The notes: a model not told the origin generated them from the letters alone. A stretch of 64,000 nucleotides of DNA from Paenibacillus cellulosilyticus (GCF_003182255.1 NZ_QGTQ01000029.1:1-64000); one strand, 5' to 3'; shown: positions 16,666 to 26,266, counted from the stretch's first letter. Program-made: numbers and translations.

Positions 16666-16768
16666 AAGATTCGAGATCGCAATCGCTGCAAACGCGCATT
16701 GATAACGTGAATGGTTCATGTAATCGTCGATATAATCGGATAGCAAGTACTTAACTGTACTAAAAGGG

Positions 16769-16818
16769 AAAAGATCGCCTAACCACCTTGTTTGTTCGGG
16801 TGGCTGGCGATCTTTTTT
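16769..16818. terminator. Bidirectional terminator between ydjO and the membrane-anchored protein gene
   Basis: AAAAGATCGCC and ACCACC pair with GGTGG and GGCGATCTTTT. A-tract on the left, T6 on the right; it lies between convergent genes. Confidence 0.75.
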
Positions 16819-16849
16819 GAAGAGAACCATCTTATGCCTGTCTCAGCCG

Positions 16850-17635
16850 TTATGGCTTAACAGTACGTTTATTTCTTAATAAATAAAATACAGGAAACAA
16901 AAATGCAACCGCTGCAATTAGAAGATAAATATACGTATGGTTTGATTTATCATTATTATTCACGTTAACCGATCCACTACCGAATTGTATGGCACCATCT
17001 TTTGTTTTACTTTTCATATTCTGATTATCTAGTCTTACTTTATCAATGGAATTTTTAAAATCGCTATATGGTTTCTTTTTAAAATCAGAGCCTTTATGTA
17101 AATCAACGATATGCTCACCATCACCACCGTTAATGTAAAGGGCTGAAATGCCATATCTCATATCGTCAATTACTTTTGTTTTATCTCCAGTGTTTACATT
17201 CGACTTAGCTTTATTAACGGATTGAGTATAATCTTTAACATTGTTCACCCTAAATATTTTCCATTCGCCTGAATCATTGTTTGCATAAACTGTTCCTAGT
17301 TCCTTTCCATCTAGTTCTATCGGGAAAATATACCCTGCAAAAATGAATGGGTCTGTATGATCATCCGCAATCTGATAATATGCAATTCCATTACCAAGGG
17401 TTGCATTCTGAAAAGAACCAGAGGATCCATTAAAATCGCTCTTAGCAGAGTCCAAAGAAGAAGCATAGTGTTGTTGATAATCCGTTAAAATCGATTGTTT
17501 GATACTATTGTCCGCAATCTGGTTTTGCGGGTCCGGACTTTGACTTGCAGGGGCAGCAAAAAGAATGCTATTCAAGCACATGAAACACATAACAGTAAAT
17601 ACAAGAAGAAAAGAACCGATCATTTTTTTCTTCAT
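16850..17635 (-). CDS. Secreted, C-terminally membrane-anchored protein of unknown function
   Basis: 261 aa. A signal peptide occupies residues 1-29 (MKKKMIGSFLLVF, cleavage near LFAAP). A lysine/asparagine/serine-rich extracellular domain follows with repeated small motifs (GSGSVNVNNND near 220), then one membrane segment (about 235-253, YIYLLIAAVAFLFPVFYLL) and a short basic tail. There is no LPxTG motif, so it is anchored by its membrane segment and not by sortase. The gene is visibly AT-rich with AAA/AAT/TTA codons, unlike both neighbours, which hints at recent acquisition. I recognise no family. RBS TTGGAGGA upstream of its ATG. Confidence 0.75.
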   Translation of the reverse strand: MKKKMIGSFLLVFTVMCFMCLNSILFAAPASQSPDPQNQIADNSIKQSILTDYQQHYASSLDSAKSDFNGSSGSFQNATLGNGIAYYQIADDHTDPFIFAGYIFPIELDGKELGTVYANNDSGEWKIFRVNNVKDYTQSVNKAKSNVNTGDKTKVIDDMRYGISALYINGGDGEHIVDLHKGSDFKKKPYSDFKNSIDKVRLDNQNMKSKTKDGAIQFGSGSVNVNNNDKSNHTYIYLLIAAVAFLFPVFYLLRNKRTVKP

Positions 17636-17849
17636 TTCAAATCCTCCAAGAGATTCATATAAGACAGAAAGTTATGAAGATTCATAGTGCATTAACGCAA
17701 CGCTTCTTATTGACATTCCACACTATAAACAAAATCTCAAATGCTGCATATAGCGAATGTTGTCGAATAAAAGGAAGCAGCCCTCATTCGAAGGCCAAAG
17801 CTGCCCGATGGCTCCGCTTTTCTCATGCATACGTGTTGCAGGAAGCGGC

Positions 17850-17878
17850 TTTTCACCCATGTACAGCTATGGTATAGT
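17850..17878 (+). promoter_or_regulatory. Candidate promoter for the GH95 gene
   Basis: TTTTCA (17850-17855), 17-bp spacer, TATAGT (17873-17878), 49 bp before the fucosidase start. The -35 is weak. Confidence 0.35.
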
Positions 17879-17927
17879 GTAGGTAGAGTTATCGGTATCT
17901 CAAATATAGAGGAGACGACTTCATAAT

Positions 17928-20216
17928 ATGAATAATACAACTTTATGGTATACAAAGCCTGCCGACCAGTGGGTGGAGGCATTCCCAATCGGCAATGGTA
18001 AGCTTGGCGCAATGGTATTCGGGCGTCCAGACGCAGAACGCATTCAATTGAACGAGGAATCGGTGTGGCTCGGCGGCCCGCAGAAACGAGATAATTTGGA
18101 AGCGCTCCCGAATCTTCCAGAAATCCGCCGCTTGCTGTTCGCGGGTGAACCGGAGAAAGCGCAGGAGCTTGCATTCCGCACGATGGTATCCAAACCGGAT
18201 GGAATGGGGCCTTATCAGACGCTTGGCGAGCTCATGCTGAGCGTTGAGGGTGAAGCACCGGAAGCGGGTACATACGCACGCGCCTTGGACCTGGCAACGG
18301 GTCTTGCAACCGTTAGTTATAAGGCTGGCGGTGTTGCGTACGCACGCGAATCATTCGTAAGCGGGCCAGATGCAGTCATCGCTTATCGCTTGTCTGCTGA
18401 CCTTGCAGGATCGATCTCGTTCGAAGCGGAGTTGAGCCGTCAGGAAGCATGGGAAGCAGCTCCACAAGGCTCCAATGGGCTCTTGATGACCGGTCAATGC
18501 GGTGAAGATGGCGTTCGTTATGCAGCACAGCTTCGGGTGGAGAGCATTGGCGGCGAAGTAAGTGCTGAAGGCAACCGTGTATCGGTTAAGGGAGCTGATT
18601 CGGCTGTTATTTACGTAGCGGCAGCGACGACCTACAATCAGCCGGATCCCATTGCTGCAAGCGGTGCAGTAATCGATGCTGCATTGGCAAAAGGCTATGA
18701 GGCAATCCGCCGCGACCATGTCGAGGCGCATGGCGCGCTGTTCGACCGTGTCAGCTTGGAGCTCAGCGGAACTTCGAATCCGAGCGATGAGCTCCAAAAG
18801 CTGCCGACGGATGAACGACTAGCTCGCTTCCGTGATGGCGAAGAGGACCCGGGCTTTATCTCGCTCTTCTTCCAATATGGCCGTTATTTGCTTATCTCAA
18901 GCTCAAGAAGAGGCAGTCTGCCCGCGAACCTGCAGGGCATCTGGAACGAATTCCTGACGCCGCCGTGGGAATCGGATTACCACACGAACATTAATATTCA
19001 AATGAACTATTGGCCTGCAGAAGTGACGAACCTTGCCGAATGCCATGAGCCGCTGTTCGACTATACGGATAAGCTGATCGAGAACGGCCGCCATACGGCG
19101 AAGGTGATGTACGGTGCGAGAGGCTTCTGCGTTCACCATGCGAGCAATCTGTGGGCAGATACGGCTATCGTGTCGACATGGCTGCCGGCGATGTTCTGGC
19201 CGATGGGCGGCGCTTGGCTGATGCTGCATATGTGGGAGCATTATCTGTACAGTGGAGATACGGCATTCCTGCGTGATCGTGCATATCCAGCAATGCGTGA
19301 ATCGGCCGAGTTCTTCTTGGACTTTATGGTGCGAGACCCGCAGGGACGCTGGGTAACTGCGCCGTCCGTCTCGCCTGAGAACAGCTACCGTTTGCCGAAT
19401 GGCAACGAAGGCGCATTGTGTGTTGGTCCATCGATGGATACGCAAATGATCCGAATGCTGTTCGAGGCTTGTCTTACTTCGATCGACAAGCTTGGTCTTG
19501 AAGATCCGATTGCAGACGATCTGCGCGAACGTCTCGCCCATATGCCAGAGCAGGGCATCGCAAGCAATGGGACGCTTATGGAATGGTCCGAAGAATATGA
19601 AGAGCCGGAACCAGGTCACCGTCATATCTCGCATCTGTTCGCGCTTCATCCAGGCGATGCGATTACGCCGGATGGAACGCCAGTGCTGGCAGAAGCAGCA
19701 CGCAAAACGCTCGATCGTCGTTTGGCACACGGTGGTGGCCACACGGGATGGAGCCGCGCATGGATCATTCACTTCTGGGCGCGTCTATTCGATGCAGAGG
19801 AAGCGTACGCCAATTTGGCTGGCTTGCTCGCGAAGTCGATTCACCCGAACCTGTTCGGCGATCATCCGCCATTCCAGATCGATGCCAACTTCGGCGGTAC
19901 GTCCGCGGTAGCTGAGATGCTGCTTCAATCGCATGCGGGTCTTATCCGACTGCTGCCAGCGCTTCCGGCAGCATGGCCGTCGGGTCATGTCACGGGTCTT
20001 CGTGTACGCGGCGGAGCAGAAGTTGATCTTGCTTGGGCAGAGGGCCGCTTGGCACAAGCCGAGCTGCGCTTCACGCAATCGGGATCGTTCCAGCTGAAGG
20101 CTGAGAGTGGCTGGAAGCTGCGGCTGAATGGCGAAGCTTATGAGCCTGAGCAGAATGGTGCTGTTCTGCTGCTGCAGGCGCAAGCAAGTGACGTGATTAC
20201 GGTTGCAGGTGCTTAG
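17928..20216 (+). CDS. Glycoside hydrolase family 95 (alpha-L-fucosidase/alpha-L-galactosidase)
   Basis: 762 aa, the usual GH95 length. The N-terminal beta-domain begins [20 protein letters not shown] and contains LGAMVFGR and [11 protein letters not shown], all GH95 hallmarks. The (alpha/alpha)6 catalytic part shows [12 protein letters not shown] (the Asn pair that activates water), [18 protein letters not shown] (general acid Glu) and FQIDANFGG (Asp). It would release terminal alpha-1,2-fucose or alpha-L-galactose from plant or host glycans. No signal peptide is present, so substrates must be imported. No transporter is adjacent. RBS GAGGAG at 15 nt from ATG 17928. Confidence 0.92.
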   Translation: MNNTTLWYTKPADQWVEAFPIGNGKLGAMVFGRPDAERIQLNEESVWLGGPQKRDNLEALPNLPEIRRLLFAGEPEKAQELAFRTMVSKPDGMGPYQTLGELMLSVEGEAPEAGTYARALDLATGLATVSYKAGGVAYARESFVSGPDAVIAYRLSADLAGSISFEAELSRQEAWEAAPQGSNGLLMTGQCGEDGVRYAAQLRVESIGGEVSAEGNRVSVKGADSAVIYVAAATTYNQPDPIAASGAVIDAALAKGYEAIRRDHVEAHGALFDRVSLELSGTSNPSDELQKLPTDERLARFRDGEEDPGFISLFFQYGRYLLISSSRRGSLPANLQGIWNEFLTPPWESDYHTNINIQMNYWPAEVTNLAECHEPLFDYTDKLIENGRHTAKVMYGARGFCVHHASNLWADTAIVSTWLPAMFWPMGGAWLMLHMWEHYLYSGDTAFLRDRAYPAMRESAEFFLDFMVRDPQGRWVTAPSVSPENSYRLPNGNEGALCVGPSMDTQMIRMLFEACLTSIDKLGLEDPIADDLRERLAHMPEQGIASNGTLMEWSEEYEEPEPGHRHISHLFALHPGDAITPDGTPVLAEAARKTLDRRLAHGGGHTGWSRAWIIHFWARLFDAEEAYANLAGLLAKSIHPNLFGDHPPFQIDANFGGTSAVAEMLLQSHAGLIRLLPALPAAWPSGHVTGLRVRGGAEVDLAWAEGRLAQAELRFTQSGSFQLKAESGWKLRLNGEAYEPEQNGAVLLLQAQASDVITVAGA

Positions 20217-20254
20217 AAGTTAGAAGTCGAAACGGAATAAGCAGGATTTTATAG

Positions 20255-20283
20255 CAAAACGGTCGGATTTCCGGCCGTTTTTG
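20255..20283 (+). terminator. Terminator after the GH95 gene
   Basis: AAAACGGTCGGA/TCCGGCCGTTTT (one wobble) with a 2-3 nt loop and T5. Confidence 0.75.
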
Positions 20284-20430
20284 TGCTAATTGTAAGTCGA
20301 GAGAGGTATTCGATATACAATTGAGCATGAGATTGCCGGAATGAAGGCTTCTGTGCCGCTTTAAGCTCAGTTACAGCTGTTTCACCTTGTTTTACACCAT
20401 TTTCCTGCTGTTTTCTTGTCCATTCGTAGG

Positions 20431-20459
20431 TTGAGACGGCAATAATATTGCATTATAAT
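20431..20459 (+). promoter_or_regulatory. Promoter with spacer palindrome for the ABC exporter operon
   Basis: TTGAGA (20431-20436), 17-bp spacer, TATAAT (20454-20459). The palindrome GCAATAATATTGC (20439-20451) sits in the spacer and could be an operator. The rest of the 303-bp gap before it shows no gene. Confidence 0.65.
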
Positions 20460-20519
20460 CATCGCGATATTTTGAATGTAGAATGAGGCTCGATTGCATG
20501 CTCAGAACGGAGGAATCGG

Positions 20520-22286
20520 ATGTATTTATTACGCAAATATCGGGCGCGCTATGGGAAAGGCTTCATTGTTTCGATTATGTTTCTGATGCTTGAGGCGTTG
20601 TGCGATTTGCTGCAGCCGGCCATGCTTGCGAAGATTATCGACCAAGGCGTCGTGTCCGGCGATCTGAATGTCGTCTATCGCATCGGTGCGATTATGCTCC
20701 TCATTACAGCGATTGGCGCTGGAGCAGCCGCAACACGCAACCTCATCTCTAGCCGTGTCTCCCAGCAGTTCGGCGCGCAGCTTAGAGGCGATCTGTATCG
20801 AAAAATTCAATCGCTCTCTTTCTCCGCTATCGACAAGCTCGATCGGGCATCACTCATTACTCGTTTGACCAACGACGTTACGCAAATCCAGAACTTCGTG
20901 AACGGTTTAATGCGTATTTTCGTGAAGGCGCCGCTGCTAGGCATTGGTGCTGTCATTATGGCAGTGAGGCTCAACCCGCCGCTGTCTGTCATCCTGCTCG
21001 CGGTCGTACCCATTGTAGCGTTTCTCATTGTGATGAACCTCCGCATCGGATTTCCGCGCTTCGCGCGCGTTCAGCAGTCGCTCGATCGTCTGAATGGCTA
21101 CACGAGGGATTTCTTGTCTGGTATCCGTGTCGTGAAGGCGTTTAATCGTTACGAGGATGAAGCGAAGAAGTTCGAGGTCGCCAATGAAGCTTATCGTTCG
21201 GCCAATGAAGGCGCGATGAAGGCGATGGCGATTTTTAATCCGCTTATCGCACTGACGGTGAACATCGGGATTATCGTCATTCTATGGATTGGCGGCGTTC
21301 GCATTGACGGTGGACATATGCAAGCGGGCCACGTTGTTGCCTTCATTAACTACATGCTGCAAATCTTGTTCTCGCTTATGACGATCACGATGGTATTCAA
21401 TATGTTTGTCCGAGCGAAGTCGTCTACCACACGAATCGTAAGCGTTTTCCAACAGGATGAGCGCCCAAGCGGCTCGGCTATGTCTAACGATAAGGCAGCA
21501 GGCGCGGCTCGCGACGGTTACTGTATTCAATTCGATAATGTCTCCTTCTCGTATGACGGCGTAGCTGGAGAGAAGGTGCTTCATCATCTGTCCTTCCATT
21601 GTAAGCAAGGGGAGACGATCGGCATTATTGGCTCTACGGGTTCGGGTAAAAGCACGCTCGTCAGCCTCATTCCACGCTTCTATGATGCAACTGGCGGTAC
21701 GGTGTCTGTTCTGGGGCATAATGTTGCCTTGCTCGATCCAACATCGCTTCGCAGCCGAATCGCCATTGTCCCGCAGCAAGCGGTACTATTCACCGGTTCG
21801 GTGAAAGACAATATTCGCTGGGGCAATGAAGAAGCGACGGAAGAGCAGATTATCGAGGCTGCTCGAATCGCTTCAGCCGATGATTTCATCCGGGCTCTGC
21901 CCAATGGGTATGATTCACTTGTCGGACAGGGTGGCGTCAACTTCTCTGGAGGGCAGAAACAGCGGCTCTCCATTGCACGTGCGCTCGTTCGCAAGCCGGA
22001 AATTCTTATCCTCGATGACTCTACGAGTGCGTTGGACGTGCTCACGGAAGCACGAATCAAAGGCGCGCTTAAAGCGCTTGGCGGTCAAATAACGACGCTG
22101 CTGATAGCTCAGCGTATCACTTCGGTTATGGACGCAGATCGTATTCTCGTGATGGACAATGGCCAATTGGTTGCAGTAGGCGACCATGGTCAGTTGATGC
22201 GGGAGTGCGAGGTTTATCGGGAAATCTATCGTTCGCAGTACGGGAAGGAGGCCGATCAGCATGCCGCAGCAGCCCAATCGATCTGA
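20520..22286 (+). CDS. ABC exporter half, degenerate-site subunit (BmrC/YheI/TM287-like)
   Basis: 588 aa. Six membrane segments (about 15-300) are followed by a nucleotide-binding domain: Walker A GSTGSGKST, signature FSGGQKQRL, Walker B ILILDDSTSALD. The residue after the Walker B Asp is Asp and not Glu, as in the degenerate subunit of heterodimeric exporters. Starts at ATG 20520 with CGGAGG at 8 nt and overlaps the next gene by 26 bp. With its partner it would pump drugs, peptides or lipids outward. Transcribed from the TTGAGA/TATAAT promoter. Confidence 0.92.
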   Translation: MYLLRKYRARYGKGFIVSIMFLMLEALCDLLQPAMLAKIIDQGVVSGDLNVVYRIGAIMLLITAIGAGAAATRNLISSRVSQQFGAQLRGDLYRKIQSLSFSAIDKLDRASLITRLTNDVTQIQNFVNGLMRIFVKAPLLGIGAVIMAVRLNPPLSVILLAVVPIVAFLIVMNLRIGFPRFARVQQSLDRLNGYTRDFLSGIRVVKAFNRYEDEAKKFEVANEAYRSANEGAMKAMAIFNPLIALTVNIGIIVILWIGGVRIDGGHMQAGHVVAFINYMLQILFSLMTITMVFNMFVRAKSSTTRIVSVFQQDERPSGSAMSNDKAAGAARDGYCIQFDNVSFSYDGVAGEKVLHHLSFHCKQGETIGIIGSTGSGKSTLVSLIPRFYDATGGTVSVLGHNVALLDPTSLRSRIAIVPQQAVLFTGSVKDNIRWGNEEATEEQIIEAARIASADDFIRALPNGYDSLVGQGGVNFSGGQKQRLSIARALVRKPEILILDDSTSALDVLTEARIKGALKALGGQITTLLIAQRITSVMDADRILVMDNGQLVAVGDHGQLMRECEVYREIYRSQYGKEADQHAAAAQSI

Positions 22287-24150
22287 ATCCAATAAGCCGG
22301 AACCTGTTGTCATGCCGATGGGCGGCCATCGCCCTCCAGGTGGAGCCTTCGCCGGCAGGGCACGAGGTCCAGGCAGCAAGCCGAAAAACACCTTCGGCGT
22401 GCTTCGCCGGTTGTGGAGCTTCGTTGGTCCTGAACGAATGCGATTATCGTTCATTTTCTTTTTCGTCATCATCTCTGCGGCTATCGGACTTCTAACGCCA
22501 TATTGGATTGGCAGGGCCGTGGATACGATGAAGAGCGGCAGCGTCGACTTCGATCTGCTTCGCTATTTCTTAATTGCAATGGCAGTCGCCTATGTGACAG
22601 ATGCGTGCCTAGGGTTCGTGCAAGGCCGCTGGATGGCGGGCGTTGCGCAGCGCATTGTCGTTCGGCTCAGACGAACGTTATATGAGAAGCTGCAGCAGCT
22701 GCCGCTATCGTATTTTGACAGCCGCCGTCATGGGGATGTGATGAGCCGTCTGTCGAACGACATTGACAACGTCAGTAATACAATATCGCAATCCACGACC
22801 CAGCTTATGTCTGGTATTCTCGGTATTGGCGGTTCGCTCGTTATGATGCTCGTACTCAGTCCGACGTTGACGCTCGCAAGTCTTATCACGGTACCGCTCG
22901 TTTATGCGCTGACTCGTATCATTACGCGCAGGACGAAAGAGCTGTTCAAAGCGCAGCAAACACAGCTTGGTGCATTGAATGGTCATATTGAAGAGACGAT
23001 CTCAGGCGTTCAAATCGTACAGGCGTTCAATCAGGAACAGCGCGCGATCGACGAGTTCAATGAAATTAACGATAAGCTGAGGGAAACAAGCTACAAAGCG
23101 CAAGTATGGTCCGGTCTGCTCATGCCGCTGCTAAGCGTCATCAGCAATATCGGATTCGCATCTGTTGCCATCGTTGGGGGTATTCTTGGTGTTAAAGGTT
23201 ATCTATCCGTCGGTGTTATTGCCAGCTTCATTACGTATTCGCGTCAATTCGTTCGGCCGCTCAATGATTTGGCTGCAACGTACAACGTTCTGCAATCTGG
23301 TTTAGCCGGAGCTGAACGTGTGTTTGAGGCGCTGGATGAGAAGGAAGAACCGGCTGATGCACCGCATGCCGTTGAGATGAATGCGCCAGCTGGACGAGTG
23401 GAGTTCGAGAATGTGAAGTTTGGCTACAAGCCAGGCGAGCCAATCATTAAGGACATCAACTTCGTGGCGCCAGCGGGGAGCTCAACAGCTATTATAGGAC
23501 CTACCGGTGCCGGCAAAACGACCATTATTCAGCTGCTGACGCGCTTCTATGATCCATCGGGAGGCAAGGTCATGATCGATGGGATCGAGATCGATCAATA
23601 TACGCGCGACAGCCTTCGCCGCAGCTTCGGCGTCGTGCTGCAGGATACGTATTTGTTCACGGGTACCATACGTGACAACCTGAAGTACGGCAACCCTGAC
23701 GCAACGGATGAAGAGATGAGGGAGGCAGCGAAGCTAACAAACGCCGATCCATTCATTCAGCGTCTGCCTAACAAATACGATACGATGCTAAGCGAGAATG
23801 GCGGCAACCTTAGCCAAGGCCAAAGACAACTGCTTGCTATCGCGCGTGTTATGCTGGCGAAGCCTTCCATGCTCATCCTAGACGAAGCAACGAGCAGCAT
23901 CGATACGCGTACCGAATTGCACATTCAAGAGGCAATGGCCAAGCTGATGGAAGGCCGTACGAGCTTCATTATCGCGCATCGACTCAACACCATTCGAGAC
24001 GCGGACACGATCATGGTCATCGACAAAGGCCAAATCGTCGAACACGGCAGTCACGAAGAGCTGCTGGAGCAGCAGGGTGCGTACTATCGGATGATGAGCA
24101 GCGCATCCGTTCGTGGTCAAGCAGAGGCAACGGCTGCTGAGGCTGACTAA
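22261..24150 (+). CDS. ABC exporter half, consensus-site subunit (BmrD/YheH/TM288-like)
   Basis: 629 aa. A 60-residue Pro/Gly-rich N-terminal extension is followed by six membrane segments and a nucleotide-binding domain: Walker A GPTGAGKTT, signature LSQGQRQLL (Q for the first G, usual in this subunit), Walker B LILDEATSSIDTRTE with catalytic Glu, and His in AHRL. Together the two half-transporters form one functional and one degenerate ATP site, as in BmrCD and TM287/288. Start ATG 22261 with GGAAGGAGG at 10 nt inside the first gene. Substrates cannot be read from sequence. Confidence 0.93.
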   Translation: MPQQPNRSESNKPEPVVMPMGGHRPPGGAFAGRARGPGSKPKNTFGVLRRLWSFVGPERMRLSFIFFFVIISAAIGLLTPYWIGRAVDTMKSGSVDFDLLRYFLIAMAVAYVTDACLGFVQGRWMAGVAQRIVVRLRRTLYEKLQQLPLSYFDSRRHGDVMSRLSNDIDNVSNTISQSTTQLMSGILGIGGSLVMMLVLSPTLTLASLITVPLVYALTRIITRRTKELFKAQQTQLGALNGHIEETISGVQIVQAFNQEQRAIDEFNEINDKLRETSYKAQVWSGLLMPLLSVISNIGFASVAIVGGILGVKGYLSVGVIASFITYSRQFVRPLNDLAATYNVLQSGLAGAERVFEALDEKEEPADAPHAVEMNAPAGRVEFENVKFGYKPGEPIIKDINFVAPAGSSTAIIGPTGAGKTTIIQLLTRFYDPSGGKVMIDGIEIDQYTRDSLRRSFGVVLQDTYLFTGTIRDNLKYGNPDATDEEMREAAKLTNADPFIQRLPNKYDTMLSENGGNLSQGQRQLLAIARVMLAKPSMLILDEATSSIDTRTELHIQEAMAKLMEGRTSFIIAHRLNTIRDADTIMVIDKGQIVEHGSHEELLEQQGAYYRMMSSASVRGQAEATAAEAD

Positions 24151-24176
24151 TGGTTCAAAAATGAAAGTTAGCATTT

Positions 24177-24220
24177 ACAGAGCATGACATAATCAACTAT
24201 GTCATGCTCTGTATCTATTT
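24177..24220 (+). terminator. Stem-loop after the ABC exporter operon
   Basis: A perfect 15-bp stem (ACAGAGCATGACATA/TATGTCATGCTCTGT) with a 6-nt loop. The T-tract is weak (ATCTATTTG), so termination is likely but not certain. Confidence 0.65.
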
Positions 24221-24322
24221 GTGACGGGTTTTGTTAATGAACCATTGTGATCGACTGCATAGATACGCGGATGGAATCGACAGAAATCGTTCTTGATGGA
24301 GAGGGGAGTTTCAACGGAGATT

Positions 24323-25339
24323 TCATCTGAGACTAGTAGATAAATGGCTATGCAAGGCTTCGTCAAGGGTATTGAGAATAAACTCATAAAACTTGTATTC
24401 CTCTTCCTCTAGCTGATTCAATTGGTTCACAAGCTCGACTACTAATCGACTATCGTCTAAAAAATTGCTTTTGAGAATTTTAATGCGAAGAAATTTAAAT
24501 TTATTAGCCAAATCGATTAATGCAGGCAATATACGGCTTGTGTCCATCCCGAATTGATGAGCGAATTCAAATCTTTTCACCATCGCTTTTTTATGTTCAT
24601 AGATGAGATGAATCGATCGAATGTCGAACGCCTGGTCTTTGTCCAACAATCGTGCATAATCCCTAATGCATTGATAAACCTGCAACCCGTAAACCTTTGA
24701 TTCATTACCACGATAACGAATCCTCGATTTCATCAAGTCTTCAATGCTATTCATGATGCGTGTATGGTCGACAGCTATTTGAGTATCCTTCTTTTTAAAT
24801 AACTTGCTATGAACAGTCCAAGGATATTTCAAAACCGCATTTCCGAAAGCGTTTTCAACTTCGTCAAACGTTAACGTTCCATCCTTGTATAACTCATTTT
24901 TAAAATAACGCGCATAGACGATTTGTTCTGACTTATTATAACCATAGATAAAAACGCCGTGGTCATTATCAAAACTCTGATACGCGATCGTACCCGGGAT
25001 GTAAAATTCGTTTACATTGAGTTGAATGTATTGCTCGTCGTCAATACAGTCGAATATAAATTCCAAGATGCCACTGCCATATTTCGTGATGATTTTCTGA
25101 TGAACGATTTGTATGTCCATAATTTCAGCATAGGCACTGTAAAAATCCTCATGGCAAAAATCAAGCAGCAAAAGCCTTTGTTCAACAAAATCTCTTGGAC
25201 ACACCAATTGGATAAAATGATTCATGAACCATTTCTTATACAATATTTCATGATCAAGGTCCAGCATTGAAAAGCAATCGGCATGATGCACATACCCAAA
25301 AATAAAAGGCTTAAAAATAGGCAATTTGCATTCATTCAT
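24323..25339 (-). CDS. Unrecognised protein, weak resemblance to BtrH N-terminal/C39-like domains
   Basis: 338 aa, no membrane segment or signal peptide. The N-terminal part has HHADCFSML and, further on, DNDHGVFIYGYN followed by YARYFKN and LTFDEVENAF. That order (Cys near the N-terminus, later a His-containing strand and a YGYxxxxxxxYxxDxF-like stretch) is reminiscent of BtrH_N/peptidase-C39-like proteins that accompany peptide or aminoglycoside biosynthesis. The C-terminal 150 residues are helical and charged. The gene is AT-rich against its surroundings, so recent transfer is likely. RBS GAGGAGGG at about 12 nt. A 21-aa ORF directly upstream may be a leader peptide. Family assignment is tentative. 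Confidence 0.6.
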   Translation of the reverse strand: MNECKLPIFKPFIFGYVHHADCFSMLDLDHEILYKKWFMNHFIQLVCPRDFVEQRLLLLDFCHEDFYSAYAEIMDIQIVHQKIITKYGSGILEFIFDCIDDEQYIQLNVNEFYIPGTIAYQSFDNDHGVFIYGYNKSEQIVYARYFKNELYKDGTLTFDEVENAFGNAVLKYPWTVHSKLFKKKDTQIAVDHTRIMNSIEDLMKSRIRYRGNESKVYGLQVYQCIRDYARLLDKDQAFDIRSIHLIYEHKKAMVKRFEFAHQFGMDTSRILPALIDLANKFKFLRIKILKSNFLDDSRLVVELVNQLNQLEEEEYKFYEFILNTLDEALHSHLSTSLR

Positions 25340-25354
25340 CTATGAATACCCTCC

Positions 25355-25420
25355 TCAAATGATATAAGGCAGAAGAAGTAGACTCATGCTGCCATAAATC
25401 GGAATCCCCCCCGTCGACAT
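25355..25420 (-). CDS. Putative 21-aa leader peptide ORF upstream of the BtrH-like gene
   Basis: ATG at 25420 reads MSTGGIPIYGSMSLLLLPYI plus one Ile, then TGA at 25355-25357. The peptide is polar at first, then hydrophobic (SLLLLPYII). Its stop sits in ATTTGAGGAGGG, directly against the ribosome site of the 338-aa gene, which fits translational coupling or a regulatory leader. The ribosome site of the small ORF itself is weak (AAAGAGCAG). The remaining upstream sequence (25421-25642) holds only an AT-rich stretch and a 10-bp inverted repeat GGGAATCGAT/ATCGATTCCC (25524 and 25604). Confidence 0.4.
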   Translation of the reverse strand: MSTGGIPIYGSMSLLLLPYII

Positions 25421-25642
25421 GTTACTGCTCTTTTTCGTAGTCAAAATATACTATAGCACTTGGTTAAGGAAAAATGTATCAAAAATTAGCAATTTGAATC
25501 TAAATTACCAATTCAATATAAAGGGGAATCGATCCAGCAAAAGCGCGATAGCTAGCGTAGCAGAGATCAGCGATCTTTGACGGCTTGCAGTCGTGCTTCT
25601 CTTATCGATTCCCGCTATGTCCGAAAGTGGTACTATCTGCTA

Positions 25643-26215
25643 TTAAGTCGGCATCGGCGTAGCCGTCGGCTTCGCATATCCAACTCGGTACGCATCGTCT
25701 ATCGCAGCGCGAATCTCCTTCACGGTCTTGCCTTCCTGCTTCATCTGCACAGTCTGCAGCACCGTATCGACGCATACATCACAGCCCGTGCCGTGGCTGT
25801 CCCATACGACTGAGCCGTCTTCATGGACCTCGGCGATGAAGCAGTTCAGGTTGCTCTCATGTCCTGCGCTGCCGCCGCAGCCGCAGTAGCAAGGAATCCA
25901 TGCGAGCGTGTCGCGAGTAATGGCAGCAGCCTGATAGGCAAGAACGATTTTCTCAGGCAAGCCGTCTAAGAAAGAAGGGAGTACGTCCAGCGATGCTGTA
26001 GTTTCTTGAATATCGCCATTAGCCAGCTGTGTCGTCTCGGTATGAACGTGGTTAGCATGTGCATCCGAGGCTTGGCTGACTTCTGGCGTCGCGATGCTAG
26101 CTCCGGCGGCATCTTTGCTTGCGCTGCTTCCGCAGCCCGACAACAACGAGATCGATACGACGCCGGTCATCAACCATGTCATCGTATATTTGCTTGGGTT
26201 TCGATATAGGTTCAT
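25643..26215 (-). CDS. PCYCGC-motif lipoprotein
   Basis: 190 aa. A lipoprotein signal with lipobox LLSGC (Cys at about residue 28) is followed by a Ser/Ala/His-rich linker and the domain with IPCYCGCGGSAGH, CFIAEV and the later GCDVCVDTV pair. This is the PCYCGC lipoprotein family, common in Bacillales, with several Cys exposed outside the membrane. Metal or redox roles are assumed for the family, not shown. The start ATG 26215 is preceded by AAGGAG and by the 45-nt element at 26222-26266, which recurs before the aminotransferase gene at 50132. Confidence 0.88.
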   Translation of the reverse strand: MNLYRNPSKYTMTWLMTGVVSISLLSGCGSSASKDAAGASIATPEVSQASDAHANHVHTETTQLANGDIQETTASLDVLPSFLDGLPEKIVLAYQAAAITRDTLAWIPCYCGCGGSAGHESNLNCFIAEVHEDGSVVWDSHGTGCDVCVDTVLQTVQMKQEGKTVKEIRAAIDDAYRVGYAKPTATPMPT

Positions 26216-26221
26216 TTGCTG

Positions 26222-26266
26222 CTCCTTACATCAGGATCTTTGAACGGAGTTCAAAGTCACTCTTCT
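26222..26266 (-). repeat. 45-nt leader element, copy A
   Basis: On the - strand it contains CTTTGAAC-TCC-GTTCAAAG, then GATCCTGATGT and ends with AAGGAG, the ribosome site of the lipoprotein gene. It is 42/45 identical to copy B at 50077-50121. It overlaps the last 10 bases of the HAD gene. Confidence 0.85.

Noticed and set aside
18903-19772. 289-codon open frame on the - strand inside the GH95 gene
   Set aside because: No ribosome site or family match; the + strand is a full-length, motif-complete GH95 enzyme.
25524-25613. 10-bp inverted repeat GGGAATCGAT/ATCGATTCCC as a transposon end pair
   Set aside because: Only about 70 bp apart, no target duplication or transposase; kept only as a note.
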